A DNA stretch of 64,000 nt, from the NCBI RefSeq assembly GCF_030252345.1, contig NZ_CP126980.1:767501-831500 (forward strand). The letters run 5' to 3'. Shown here in pieces: positions 1 through 8,737 of the stretch. Below the pieces are notes generated by a model, which was not told the DNA's origin, did not search any database, and was given only the letters and a program-made list of their open reading frames with translations. Origin of the DNA: Actinoplanes oblitus. Lineage in GTDB: Bacteria > Actinomycetota > Actinomycetes > Mycobacteriales > Micromonosporaceae. The translations under genes were made by a program, and so were the position numbers. Positions within the stretch are counted from its first letter, which is position 1. Each line of letters starts with the position of its first letter.

Positions 1-32
1 CGCGCTGGTCCTCGACCGGAGCTGAGTTAGCA

Positions 33-137
33 GAGCTGGCTGGCTTCGCTGCGCTCCGCGGCAAAGCTGAGCTGGCTGGCTTCGCTGCGCTCCGCGGCAA
101 AGCTGAGCTGGCTGGCTCCGCTGCGCTCCGCGGCAAA
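33..137. repeat. 36-bp tandem repeat, three copies
   Basis: Three head-to-tail copies begin at 33, 69 and 105, each starting gagctggctggc. The third differs by a t-to-c change in the middle of the unit. The 36-bp period is a multiple of three, but no convincing gene spans the array. It lies beyond the 3' end of the M1 peptidase gene. Confidence 0.9.
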
Positions 138-148
138 ACGCCTTGTAA

Positions 149-223
149 CCGGTGACGAGGCAGGCGATTCTCCGCCACCCGCAAACCCCGCGGGCGTCGG
201 AGAATCACTTGCCTCGTCACCGG
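149..223. repeat. Long imperfect inverted repeat
   Basis: The arms at 149-174 and 198-223 are 26 bp each with two adjacent mismatch positions, around a 23-nt loop. Outside them caaaacgcc (134-142) and ggcgttttg (224-232) extend the symmetry across a small asymmetric bulge. It could be a terminator for a gene left of the window or a mobile-repeat relic. No T-run follows. 233-396 is G-rich low-complexity sequence with no gene I can support. Confidence 0.85.
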
Positions 224-396
224 CGGCGTTTTGCGGGGCTGCGGGGGCAGCAGGTCTCGTGGGGTCGGAAGGGGCCTGCCTTGGCGGCGGCGCGGCGTTT
301 TGCCGGGTGTGGGGCGGGGGCGCCGGTCTTGGCGGCGGCGGTTTGCCGGTGTGGGGCGGCGGGGTGCCTGCCTGGTTGGTGGCGGCGTTCTGGTGG

Positions 397-1788
397 TTAG
401 GGGGCTGGGGGCATTTTGTCGCCGTAGAGCCAGGTCTGGAAGAACGTGTCGAGGTTCTTCCCGGACAGGCGTTCGGCGGTGGCGATCATCGCGGCGGTGT
501 CCGCGTTGCCGTCGCGGTGTTCGCTGGTCCAGGTCTTGAGCAGGCGGAAGAACGCGTCGTCGCCGATCGTCCTGCGCAGCGCGTGCACGGTCAGCGCCCC
601 GCGCTCGTAGACCGCCGCGCCGAAGAGCCGCTCCGGTCCGGGGTCGCCGGCCGGCTGCCGCCAGTCGGTCGAGGCGTACGACTGCTCGAACCGCCGCTGC
701 GCGCTCTGCCCGCCCGCGTGCTCGGTCCACAGCCACTCGGCGTACGTCGCGAACCCCTCGTTCAGCCAGATGTCCGCCCACCGGTGCAGCGCCACGCTGT
801 CGCCGAACCACTGGTGGGCCAGCTCGTGCGCGACCACCCCGGGGTTCGTCTCGCCGCGGGCGAAGAAGCTGGGCCCGTACACCGGGCGGGACTGGGTCTC
901 CAGGGCGTACCCGATCCGGCTGTCGGTGACCACCACCCCGCCGTTCGCGTCGAACGGGTAGGGGCCGAAGACGCTCGCCAGATAGTCGGTGATCTGCCCG
1001 GTCATCGCCAGCGACCGGGCCGCCGCGCCGGTCGCCGGCATCGACTCGGGCACCGCGATGATCATCGGCTTGCCGTCGTGGGTGCTGGTGCTGATCCGGT
1101 ACTTGCCGATCACCACGGTGGAGAGGTAACTGGCCATCGGCGCGCTCTCGGTCCACCGCCAGGTGGTCCAGCCGTCCTTGGTGGCCCGCGGCCCGGGCAC
1201 CCCGTTGCTGATCACTTGCAGCCCGTCCGGGACCGTCATCGCCAGGGTGAGGGTGGCCTTGTCGGACGGGTGGTCGTTCACCGGGTACCAGGTGCTGGCC
1301 GATTCCGGCTGGCCGAGCGCGATGCCGCCGCCGTCGCCGGTCCGGATCCAGCCACCGTTGCCGAGCGCCTTGTTCTCCACCTGGTCGGGGATGCCGGCGT
1401 AGTCGACCACGACGGTGAACCGCCGGCCGCTGGGGATCCCGGCAGCCGGCGTGATCACCAGCTCGTTGCCGTCGGCCCGGCTGGTCGCCGCCGCGCCGTC
1501 GACGGTGACGCCTGACGCGCTCAGGTGGGCCAGGTCGAAGTTCAGCCGGGACAGGTCCTGAGTGGCCGTCGCGGTGATCGTCGCCCGGCCGCCGAGCCGC
1601 CCGGCCTTCGGGTCGTAGCGCAGGTCGAGGTCGTACCCGGCGACGTCGTAGCCGCCGTTGCCGTACCGGGGGAAGTACGGGTCGCCGGCCCCGTCCGCAC
1701 CGGGCTCGAACCCCGGCGCGGCGTCCGGGGCGCAGCCCGCGGCGACCAGCAGGAGGGCGAGCAGCGGCAGCGAACCCCGTCGTGTCAT
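397..1788 (-). CDS. M1 family metallopeptidase, lipoprotein
   Basis: A 463-residue zinc aminopeptidase-like protein, probably anchored outside the membrane. The N-terminus is a short lipoprotein signal ending AAGC (Cys19). Residues 45-230 resemble the M1 N-terminal beta domain. The catalytic zinc motif HELAHQWFGD (His321, Glu322, His325) is followed by the third ligand in WLNEGFATYA (Glu344). The exopeptidase GxMEN motif is replaced by a stretch around ALETQSRP (295-302), as in many actinobacterial M1 proteins. At 463 residues it lacks the large C-terminal helical domain of full-length aminopeptidase N. The ATG start is supported by a TAACCT hexamer six nt upstream, suggesting a leaderless mRNA. 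Substrate unknown; family assignment is firm. Confidence 0.9.
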   Translation of the reverse strand: MTRRGSLPLLALLLVAAGCAPDAAPGFEPGADGAGDPYFPRYGNGGYDVAGYDLDLRYDPKAGRLGGRATITATATQDLSRLNFDLAHLSASGVTVDGAAATSRADGNELVITPAAGIPSGRRFTVVVDYAGIPDQVENKALGNGGWIRTGDGGGIALGQPESASTWYPVNDHPSDKATLTLAMTVPDGLQVISNGVPGPRATKDGWTTWRWTESAPMASYLSTVVIGKYRISTSTHDGKPMIIAVPESMPATGAAARSLAMTGQITDYLASVFGPYPFDANGGVVVTDSRIGYALETQSRPVYGPSFFARGETNPGVVAHELAHQWFGDSVALHRWADIWLNEGFATYAEWLWTEHAGGQSAQRRFEQSYASTDWRQPAGDPGPERLFGAAVYERGALTVHALRRTIGDDAFFRLLKTWTSEHRDGNADTAAMIATAERLSGKNLDTFFQTWLYGDKMPPAP

Positions 1789-1794
1789 ACGCCG

Positions 1795-1800
1795 AGGTTA
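1795..1800 (-). promoter_or_regulatory. Putative -10 of leaderless M1 peptidase gene
   Basis: TAACCT on the minus strand, then six nt, then the ATG at 1788. This fits TANNNT with transcription starting at the start codon. No clear -35 was identified. Confidence 0.5.
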
Positions 1801-1815
1801 TGACGGCCGGGCCGG

Positions 1816-2928
1816 TCAGCCCTTGTTGACCAGTTTCGGGTGCGCCTTCAGGTACGCGGCGATCTTGCCCGTGGCGACCGCCTTGAGGAACCCGCGGGCC
1901 TCCGCGTTGAGCTGCTCGCCCAGGTAGCCACTGCCGCTGCCCACGCCGCTGCCGTCCAGCTGGACCATGGTGATGCCGGCCGGCCGCAGGTCGCGCAGGG
2001 CGTACGCGTACTCCACCGGACGCCGCCCGCCCACCGTGACCAGCGTCCTGCCCAGCGCGGTGATCAGCGTCTGCAGCCGGGCCGGGTCGCTGAGGTTCTC
2101 CGCGAGCGCCTTGCCGAGGATCGCCTTGACCAGTTGCCGCTGGTGCCGCTGCCGGTCGTAGTCACCGTTCGGCAGGCCGTACCGCTGCCGGGCGTAATCG
2201 ATGGCCTGCCACCCGGTCAGGTGTCGCTTGCCGGGCAGGTAGACCGCCTGCGGGCCGACGTAGTCGTGGCCGGACAGCTTGCGCGGCTTGCCGTTCGGCT
2301 GGCGGTGTTTCGACTTCACCTTCTGGTCGATGGTGAGGTCGATCCCGCCGAGCTTGTCGACCAGTTTGTCCAGGCCGCCGAAGTTGAGGATGGCGCCGGC
2401 CTGGATCGTCCTGACCCCGGTGTAGGCGCTGACCGACCTGGCCAGCAGCTCGTACCCGTTCGGGATGTTCCTGGTCTTCTTCCCGGGCACCCGGGAGCCG
2501 TAGGCCATCGCCTCGGTGATCTTGTGCGTGCCGCCGGCGAACCCGGACTTCTTGAACGCCGGGATCCGCACCCGCAGGTCGCGGGGGAGCGAGTAGAGGT
2601 AACCGGACTTCAGGCCCGGTTCCACGTGCAACAGCATGATCGCGTCGGAGTGGGTCTGCCAGTCCGGGATGGTGACCCGGGTGTCCACGCCGACCAGCAG
2701 CAGGTCCAGCGGGCCGGTGATGTCCGCGCCGGGGGAGGGCGCCGCGGACGCCGACGGGCGGGGTGTGTTCTCCAGCACCGGCGCCGAGCCGCTCGGCGTG
2801 GCCGGGCCGGTCGGTGCCGCCGCCGGTTCGCCGGAGCCGCGATTGACCGCGATCGCCACGCCGACGCCGGCGAGCACCGCGATGACCACCCCGGCGATCA
2901 CTGCCCACGTGATCTTGCTGTTCCGCAT
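1816..2928 (-). CDS. LCP (LytR-CpsA-Psr) family protein
   Basis: A 370-residue membrane-anchored protein of the LCP family, which transfers undecaprenyl-linked glycopolymers onto peptidoglycan (in actinobacteria typically arabinogalactan or teichoic-acid-like polymers). One N-terminal transmembrane helix (about 8-28) is followed by a Pro/Ala/Ser-rich linker and the extracellular LCP domain. Family landmarks are LLVGVDTR, the SDAIMLLHV segment, the SLPRDLRVRIP Arg/Asp motif, KITEAMAYG, and the polyprenyl-binding Arg cluster in YARQRYGLPNGDYDRQRHQR. Start: ATG with TAGGGT six nt upstream (leaderless). A perfect inverted repeat ttccgc-ata-gcggaa (2921-2935) covers the start codon and could be an operator. 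It is divergent from the protease gene. It could attach the polysaccharide made by the 41-56 kb cluster, but that link is inference. Confidence 0.9.
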   Translation of the reverse strand: MRNSKITWAVIAGVVIAVLAGVGVAIAVNRGSGEPAAAPTGPATPSGSAPVLENTPRPSASAAPSPGADITGPLDLLLVGVDTRVTIPDWQTHSDAIMLLHVEPGLKSGYLYSLPRDLRVRIPAFKKSGFAGGTHKITEAMAYGSRVPGKKTRNIPNGYELLARSVSAYTGVRTIQAGAILNFGGLDKLVDKLGGIDLTIDQKVKSKHRQPNGKPRKLSGHDYVGPQAVYLPGKRHLTGWQAIDYARQRYGLPNGDYDRQRHQRQLVKAILGKALAENLSDPARLQTLITALGRTLVTVGGRRPVEYAYALRDLRPAGITMVQLDGSGVGSGSGYLGEQLNAEARGFLKAVATGKIAAYLKAHPKLVNKG

Positions 2929-2934
2929 AGCGGA

Positions 2935-2940
2935 ACCCTA
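2935..2940 (-). promoter_or_regulatory. Putative -10 of leaderless LCP gene
   Basis: TAGGGT on the minus strand, six nt before the ATG. It abuts the start-codon palindrome at 2921-2935. Confidence 0.5.
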
Positions 2941-3074
2941 GATGACACCTGTGTGGTGCTCAATGCCTCGATATCTCGCCAACTGGAAGAGGTATTGCGA
3001 AATGCAAGATCACCAGTACTCTGGCCGGGCGATTCGCCGGTTCGCGGCGGTCGCCCACGGGGAGGCTCCAACTC

Positions 3075-4907
3075 ATGAACCGTAAAGCCCGGCGGTGGAC
3101 CGTCGGACTTCTCTCCGCTGCTCTGATCACGGCCGCCGGTGGTATCGCCGGCACGGCCAGCGCGGCGGACACCCTTCCGGTCCGGCTCCTGGTCGGGCTC
3201 AAGCCCGGCTACGACGCCAGTGCCCGGATGGCCACGCTCGCCGGCCTGGGCCTGCAGGGCGCCGAGGCGCAAGGCCACGCGCGCAGCTCGCTGCTGTCCG
3301 GCCTCGGGGCGAAATCCCTCAGCGTGCCGACCGCCCAGGTGCAGAGCACCCTCGCGGCGCTGCGGCGTGACCCGGCTGTCGAGTTCGCGCAGGTGGACGT
3401 CCAGCGGCACCTCAGCGCCGTCGTCACTCCGAACGACACCCTGTACGCGCAGCACCACCAGCCCGAGCTCGGGCAGATCAAGGTGCCGGACGCGTGGCAG
3501 ACCACCACCGGCTCGGACCGGGTCACCGTGGCAGTGGTGGACAGCGGCGTGAACCAGGTCGGCGACCTGCGGGACAAGCTGCTGCCCGGTTTCGACTTCT
3601 TCAACTACGACGACGACCCCACGGACACCGGGAGCTTCCCGCACGGCACCGTGGTCGCCTCGCTGATCGCCGGCGCCAGCAACAACGGCAGCGGCCTGGC
3701 CGGCGTCTGCTGGCAGTGCCAGATCCTGCCGGTCCGGGTGATGGGCCCGGACGGTTCCGGCTACGACTCGGACATCGCCCAGGGCGTCATCTACGCGGTC
3801 GACAACGGCGCGCAGATCATCAACCTGTCGCTCGGCGGTTTCGAGAACGACCCGGTGCTGGCCAGGGCGGTCGCCTACGCCAACGGCCGCGGCGTGCTCG
3901 TGGTGGCCGCGGCCGGCAACGAGGACACCACCCGCCGCTCCTATCCGGCGGCGCTCCCGGACGTGCTCGCGGTCGGCGGCACCGACACCGTGCAGGGCGG
4001 CAACAACCGGGTCTACTTCTCCAACTACTCCAGCAGCCGGGACAACTGGGTGGACGTCGCGGCGCCGGCCATCACGGCCGGCATGCTGAGCAAGGGCCGG
4101 GGCACCCCCTGGTACTGCTACAACGGCACCACCGACAGCCGGTGCCTCTACCGGGGCAAGTACATGGTGCGGGGCACGTCGTTCTCGTCGCCGCTGGTGG
4201 CCGGCGTGGCCGGTCTGATCAAGTCGGCGCACCCGGAGTACTCCGGGTGGTCCCTGCAGCAGGCGATCACCAGCTCGGCCGTCCAGTCCGGCATCCGCTG
4301 GACCCGGTACGGCCTGGTCAATGCGGCCGCCGCGCTGACCAAGGGCACCGACCGGACCAAGCCGACGCTCAGCGGGATCTCGCCGGCGCAGAACGCCCGG
4401 GTGCACGGCTCGGTCCCGATCACGCCGGTCGGCCTCAAGGACAACTGGGCCGGTATCCGGGGCGTGCAGCTCTACGTGAACGGCAGGTACCACAGCTGGT
4501 CCTACTCCGGCCCGTCGTTCGCGCCGAAACTGAACACCGCGGGCAAGAACGGGCCGATCAGCGTCCAGCTGAAGGTGTGGGACAAGGCCGGTAACTACAC
4601 CTGGTCCGGCACCCGCACGGTGATCGCCGACAACATCAAGCCGAAGCTGTCGGTGACCAGTTGGCCGAAGAACAAGAAGAAGGTCAAGGGCACCGTCACG
4701 GTCAAGGCCAAGGCCAGCGACGCCTCCGGGATCAGCAAGGTGCAGCTGCTGGTCAACGGCAAGGTGGTGGCGACCGACTACAGCGCCGCCTACAAGCTGA
4801 CCTTCAAGGTCAGCAAGCAGAAGAAGACCATGAAGGTCAAGGTCCGCGTGTACGACCGGGCGGGCAACTACACGACGAGTTCCATCCGTACGTACACCCG
4901 CGCCTGA
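3075..4907 (+). CDS. Secreted S8 subtilisin-like serine protease
   Basis: A 610-residue exported protease. A Sec signal peptide (twin Arg then hydrophobic 9-24, cleavage near ASA-AD at 30) precedes an inhibitor-like propeptide (about 34-112). The S8 domain (about 130-420) has the catalytic triad in VVDSGV (Asp156), PHGTVVAS (His190) and GTSFSSP (Ser369), with oxyanion Asn282 in AAGNED. Cys212/Cys215 and Cys348/Cys357 could form disulfides. Two Ig-like repeats (about 430-520 and 525-610), each ending in a DxAGNYT motif, may bind wall or substrate. The start is ATG with ggagg (3060-3064) upstream. A terminator-like hairpin follows at 4969. Monocistronic. Confidence 0.93.
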   Translation: MNRKARRWTVGLLSAALITAAGGIAGTASAADTLPVRLLVGLKPGYDASARMATLAGLGLQGAEAQGHARSSLLSGLGAKSLSVPTAQVQSTLAALRRDPAVEFAQVDVQRHLSAVVTPNDTLYAQHHQPELGQIKVPDAWQTTTGSDRVTVAVVDSGVNQVGDLRDKLLPGFDFFNYDDDPTDTGSFPHGTVVASLIAGASNNGSGLAGVCWQCQILPVRVMGPDGSGYDSDIAQGVIYAVDNGAQIINLSLGGFENDPVLARAVAYANGRGVLVVAAAGNEDTTRRSYPAALPDVLAVGGTDTVQGGNNRVYFSNYSSSRDNWVDVAAPAITAGMLSKGRGTPWYCYNGTTDSRCLYRGKYMVRGTSFSSPLVAGVAGLIKSAHPEYSGWSLQQAITSSAVQSGIRWTRYGLVNAAAALTKGTDRTKPTLSGISPAQNARVHGSVPITPVGLKDNWAGIRGVQLYVNGRYHSWSYSGPSFAPKLNTAGKNGPISVQLKVWDKAGNYTWSGTRTVIADNIKPKLSVTSWPKNKKKVKGTVTVKAKASDASGISKVQLLVNGKVVATDYSAAYKLTFKVSKQKKTMKVKVRVYDRAGNYTTSSIRTYTRA

Positions 4908-4968
4908 CCCAGCGCGACGTCGTGTTCCGATCCGGGCGGGGGAATCCGCGCGGTGTGTGATGGTTTGC

Positions 4969-4994
4969 GGGGCCGGTCGGTGACGACCGGCCCC
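4969..4994 (+). terminator. Hairpin terminator after the S8 protease
   Basis: An 11-bp perfect stem, ggggccggtcg / cgaccggcccc, with loop gtga. No T-run follows. It lies about 60 bp after the protease stop and just upstream of guaA. Confidence 0.65.
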
Positions 4995-5023
4995 TCAGCG
5001 CATTCGGGCCAGGCCACCGTCGG

Positions 5024-5029
5024 TAAACT
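5024..5029 (+). promoter_or_regulatory. Putative -10 of leaderless guaA
   Basis: TAAACT, then six nt, then the GTG start at 5036. Confidence 0.55.
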
Positions 5030-5035
5030 CGCCGG

Positions 5036-6583
5036 GTGAGTACCCCGCGTCCCGTCCTCGTCGTCGACTTCGGCGCCCAGTACGCCCAGTTGATCGCCCG
5101 CCGGGTCCGTGAGGCCCGCGTCTACTCCGAGATCGTCCCGCACTCGATGCCGGTGGCCGAGATGCTGGCGAAAAACCCCGCAGCGATCATCCTGTCCGGC
5201 GGCCCGTCAAGCGTCTACGAGCCGGGCGCGCCGGTCCTCGACGCCGGGCTGTTCGACAGCGACGTGCCGGTCTTCGGCATCTGCTACGGCTTCCAGGCGA
5301 TGGCCCAGGCCCTCGGCGGCACCGTCGCGCACACCGGCTCCCGGGAGTACGGGCGGACCCTGCTGACCGCACAGGGCGGCTCGTTGCTCCGCGATCTGCC
5401 GACCGACCTGCCGGTCTGGATGAGCCACGGGGACAGCGTCTCGGTCGCCCCGGCCGGTTTCATGGTCACCGCGTCCACCCCGGGCGCCCCGGTCGCCGCG
5501 TTCGAGGACGTCACGACCAGGCGTGCCGGTGTGCAGTTCCACCCCGAGGTGGCGCACACCGAGCAGGGCCAGGAGATGCTCAAGCGGTTCCTGTACGACA
5601 TCGCCGGCATCGAGCCCACCTGGACCCCCGGCAACATCATCGACGACCAGGTCGCCCTGATCCGCGAGCAGGTCGGCGACAAGCAGGTGCTCTGCGCGCT
5701 CTCCGGCGGTGTCGACTCGGCGGTCGCCGCGGCCCTGGTCCACAAGGCCATCGGCGACCAGCTCACCTGTGTCTTCGTCGACCACGGCCTGCTGCGCGCC
5801 GGTGAGCGCGAGCAGGTGGAGAAGGACTACATCGCCGCCACCGGCATCCGCCTGGTGGTCGTCGACGCGGAGGAGCAGTTCCTCGGCCACCTGGCCGGCG
5901 TCACCGACCCGGAGCAGAAGCGGAAGATCATCGGCCGCGAGTTCATCCGGACGTTCGAGGCCGCGGCCCGTGACCTGGACGCCGAGCGGCACATCGAGTT
6001 CCTGGTGCAGGGCACCCTCTACCCGGACGTGGTGGAGTCCGGCGGCGGCACCGGCACCGCGAACATCAAGTCGCACCACAACGTCGGCGGCCTCCCCGAC
6101 GACCTGCAGTTCGCGCTGATCGAGCCGCTGCGCACGCTGTTCAAGGACGAGGTGCGCGCGCTGGGCGCCGCGCTCGGCCTGCCCGAGGCGATGGTCCAGC
6201 GGCACCCGTTCCCCGGTCCGGGCCTGGCCATCCGGATCATCGGCGCGGTCGACCGGGAGCGGCTGGACATCCTGCGCCAGGCCGATCTGATCGCCCGCGA
6301 CGAGCTCACCGCCGCCGGCCTGGACCGCGACGTCTGGCAGTTCCCGGTGGTGCTGCTGGCCGACGTGCGCAGCGTCGGCGTGCAGGGCGACGGCCGCACC
6401 TACGGGCATCCGGTGGTGCTGCGGCCGGTCTCCTCCGAGGACGCGATGACCGCCGACTGGTCGCGGCTGCCGTACGACCTGATCGCCAAGATCTCGAACC
6501 GGATCACCAACGAGGTCCGCGAGATCAACCGGGTGGTGCTGGACGTCACGAGCAAGCCGCCGGGCACCATCGAGTGGGAGTGA
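5036..6583 (+). CDS. guaA: GMP synthase (glutamine-hydrolysing)
   Basis: Converts XMP to GMP with ATP and glutamine, the last step of de novo GMP synthesis; cytosolic. All domains of the 515-residue family are present: a class I glutamine amidotransferase (1-190) with nucleophile Cys83 in FGICYGFQ and His169/Glu171 in HPEV; the ATP pyrophosphatase PP-loop [10 protein letters not shown] (221-230); and the C-terminal dimerisation domain ending in KPPGTIEWE. The GTG start fits the family N-terminus and the TAAACT hexamer six nt upstream. A weak hairpin follows at 6607. Assignment is certain. Confidence 0.98.
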   Translation: MSTPRPVLVVDFGAQYAQLIARRVREARVYSEIVPHSMPVAEMLAKNPAAIILSGGPSSVYEPGAPVLDAGLFDSDVPVFGICYGFQAMAQALGGTVAHTGSREYGRTLLTAQGGSLLRDLPTDLPVWMSHGDSVSVAPAGFMVTASTPGAPVAAFEDVTTRRAGVQFHPEVAHTEQGQEMLKRFLYDIAGIEPTWTPGNIIDDQVALIREQVGDKQVLCALSGGVDSAVAAALVHKAIGDQLTCVFVDHGLLRAGEREQVEKDYIAATGIRLVVVDAEEQFLGHLAGVTDPEQKRKIIGREFIRTFEAAARDLDAERHIEFLVQGTLYPDVVESGGGTGTANIKSHHNVGGLPDDLQFALIEPLRTLFKDEVRALGAALGLPEAMVQRHPFPGPGLAIRIIGAVDRERLDILRQADLIARDELTAAGLDRDVWQFPVVLLADVRSVGVQGDGRTYGHPVVLRPVSSEDAMTADWSRLPYDLIAKISNRITNEVREINRVVLDVTSKPPGTIEWE

Positions 6584-6606
6584 CGGCCAGTAGTGGATCA
6601 ATCGCC

Positions 6607-6628
6607 CAGGGCGGCTAAATCCGCCCTG
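6607..6628 (+). terminator. Weak hairpin after guaA
   Basis: An 8-bp stem, cagggcgg / ccgccctg, with a 6-nt loop and no T-run. Confidence 0.45.
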
Positions 6629-6714
6629 AGCTGCGGTTACTTAGCGCGATTCAACTGTCAGGAACCCGACAGTCGGTCTGAATTAGTAACATAATCCGGG
6701 CAGAATGCCGCTTC

Positions 6715-7662
6715 GTGACTCCCGCACTGGAACCGCTCCGCAGGATCGCCGCCTACGCCGTCGCGACCGACGACGAGGGCCGCGTGCTTCTGGTCCGCGC
6801 ATCGGCCAAATCCGGGACGCCCGGAATCTGGTCGCTGCCCGGCGGCGCCGTCGACCACGGCGAAGATCCCAATCACACCGTCGTCCGTGAGACCGCGGCG
6901 GAGACCGGCCTCTCCGTCGCGGTGACCGGGCTGCGTGACGTCCTGGCCGACATGCGCTCGCTGCCGCACCGAGGCGTCACCATCCACACCGACCGGCTGA
7001 TCTACTCCGTGTCGGTCCGCGGCGGCACCCTGATCGACCGGGTCGGTCACCCCACCGACCTGGCGCGCTGGCACACCCTGGAGGAGGCCGAGCGGCTGAA
7101 ACTGCGGCCGTTCGCCGCGGCCGCCCTCGGGCTCAGCGCCGCCTCCGCCGACCTGCGCCCGGACGTGCCGCCGACCTTCCCGTCCTTCTATGCCTACGAG
7201 GGGCCGGACGGGCTGCACCGGGCACAGCGCTTCGCGGCGTACGCGATCGCCACCGACCCGTACCAGAACCTGCTCCTGACCCGGATCGCCCCGGGCTATC
7301 CCGGCGGCGGCCGGTGGCACCTGCCCGGCGGCGGCACCGACTACGGCGAGCAGCCCGGCCCGGCGCTGCTCCGCGAACTGGTCGAGGAGACCGGTCAGCA
7401 GGGCCGGATCATCGAGCTGCTCGGGGTGGCCAGCCACCGGGACGCCGCCTCGCTCGGGCCGGAGGGCTACCCGATCGACTGGCACGGGGTGCGGGCGTTC
7501 TACCGGGTGGTGGTCGACCACCCCACCGAGGTGACCATCCATGACGTGGGCGGCTCCACCGACGACGCCCGCTGGATGCCGCTCAAGGACGTGGCGGCGC
7601 TCGCCGCCGACCAGCTCACCGAAGTCACCGCCGATGCGCTCCGGGCGGCCGGGCTAATCTAG
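6715..7662 (+). CDS. Double-NUDIX hydrolase A
   Basis: A 315-residue protein with two NUDIX domains, predicted to hydrolyse nucleoside diphosphates linked to another group. Domain 1 (about 8-140) has a nearly complete NUDIX box: Gly44, Glu50, then RETAAETGL (58-66), where the first residue of the usual Glu-Glu pair is Ala62. Domain 2 (about 175-310) has a full box with GGGTDYGE and RELVEETGQ. Domain 2 therefore looks the more clearly catalytic. GTG start at 6715; the only nearby hexamer is CAGAAT eight nt upstream. The next gene is a paralogue with the same two-domain layout, five bp downstream. Substrate cannot be told. Confidence 0.88.
   Translation: MTPALEPLRRIAAYAVATDDEGRVLLVRASAKSGTPGIWSLPGGAVDHGEDPNHTVVRETAAETGLSVAVTGLRDVLADMRSLPHRGVTIHTDRLIYSVSVRGGTLIDRVGHPTDLARWHTLEEAERLKLRPFAAAALGLSAASADLRPDVPPTFPSFYAYEGPDGLHRAQRFAAYAIATDPYQNLLLTRIAPGYPGGGRWHLPGGGTDYGEQPGPALLRELVEETGQQGRIIELLGVASHRDAASLGPEGYPIDWHGVRAFYRVVVDHPTEVTIHDVGGSTDDARWMPLKDVAALAADQLTEVTADALRAAGLI
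7655..7660 (+). promoter_or_regulatory. Putative -10 of leaderless second NUDIX gene
   Basis: TAATCT overlaps the last codons of the first NUDIX gene, seven nt before GTG 7668. The second gene may thus have its own leaderless promoter as well as read-through. Confidence 0.45.
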
Positions 7663-7667
7663 GGCCG

Positions 7668-8558
7668 GTGAAGATCAGAAGGGTGGCGGCGTACGGCGTG
7701 TGCCGCGCCGCCGACGGCAGCGTCCTGCTCACCCGCGGATCGGACCTGAGCTCGTTCCCGGGTGTCTGGTCGCTGCCCGGCGGCGGCGTCGACCACGGCG
7801 AGCACCCGGCCGACGCGGTCGTCCGGGAGTTCACCGAGGAGACCGGCCTGACCGTCGCCGTGAGCGGGGTCCGGACCGTGGTCGCCGACGTGATCGCGCT
7901 CCCGGACGGGCCGGTCGAGCACACCGACCGGATCGTCTACGACGTCACGGTCACCGCCGGCGAGCTGCGCCCGGAGGCGGACGGCACCAGTGACCTGGCC
8001 GCGTGGGTGGCCCCGGCCGCGGTGCCTGGGCTGCCGCTGCTGCCGTTCACGGCGCGGGCGCTCGGCGTGCGGTGCGCCGCGCCGGCCGAGGTCGCGCCGG
8101 ACGACGAGCCGGTGCACCGGACCGGCCCGGTGCAGCGGTTCGGGGCGTACGGGCTGGTCACCGACCCGGAGGGGCGCATCCTGCTGGCCCGGATCGCCGA
8201 GGGCTTCCCGGGCGGCGGCCGGTGGCACCTGCCCGGCGGCGGCACCGATTACGGCGAGACCCCGGAGCAGGCGGTGCTCCGCGAGCTCTTCGAGGAGACC
8301 TCCCAGCGCGGCCGGCTCGACGGCCTGATCAGCGTCGGGCACCGTTACGACCCGGCCGCCCTGGGCCCCGAGGGGGTGCCGATGGACTGGCACGTGATCC
8401 GGGTGGTGTACCGCGTGCACGTGGACGAGCCGGTCCCCGCCGCGGTCACCGAGGCGGCCGGCGGTTCCACCGACCGGGCGTCCTGGTTCACCCCCGCTGA
8501 GGTGGCCGAACTGCCTCTGACCGAACTGGCCCAGGAGGCGCTCGCCAACGCGGGCTAA
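7668..8558 (+). CDS. Double-NUDIX hydrolase B
   Basis: A 296-residue paralogue of the preceding gene. Both NUDIX boxes look intact: domain 1 has GGGVDHGE followed by REFTEETGL (53-61), domain 2 (about 150-290) has GGGTDYGE followed by RELFEETSQ. The two genes share the phrases [18 protein letters not shown] and LGPEG.P.DWH in domain 2, so tandem gene duplication of an already duplicated protein is likely. GTG start at 7668, five bp after the previous stop. Likely cytosolic; substrate unknown. Confidence 0.88.
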   Translation: MKIRRVAAYGVCRAADGSVLLTRGSDLSSFPGVWSLPGGGVDHGEHPADAVVREFTEETGLTVAVSGVRTVVADVIALPDGPVEHTDRIVYDVTVTAGELRPEADGTSDLAAWVAPAAVPGLPLLPFTARALGVRCAAPAEVAPDDEPVHRTGPVQRFGAYGLVTDPEGRILLARIAEGFPGGGRWHLPGGGTDYGETPEQAVLRELFEETSQRGRLDGLISVGHRYDPAALGPEGVPMDWHVIRVVYRVHVDEPVPAAVTEAAGGSTDRASWFTPAEVAELPLTELAQEALANAG

Positions 8559-8737
8559 AATCGTTACGAGGAATAACGCGACGGCGACGTCGTTACAGGT
8601 AAGACGCGATGCGGCCCGTTACACAGCGCTACCAGGCGAACTCTCGCCAAGGCCGCCCCGCTGTGCGATGGTGTAACCCGCAATTTCGCCGGGCTCATGG
8701 AAGACGCCGGTGACCACGAACTCCATGGAGGAAGCAC

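Noticed and set aside
2898..4493. 531-codon minus-strand frame across the protease gene
   Set aside because: Antisense shadow of the subtilisin gene, which has a signal peptide and full catalytic triad.
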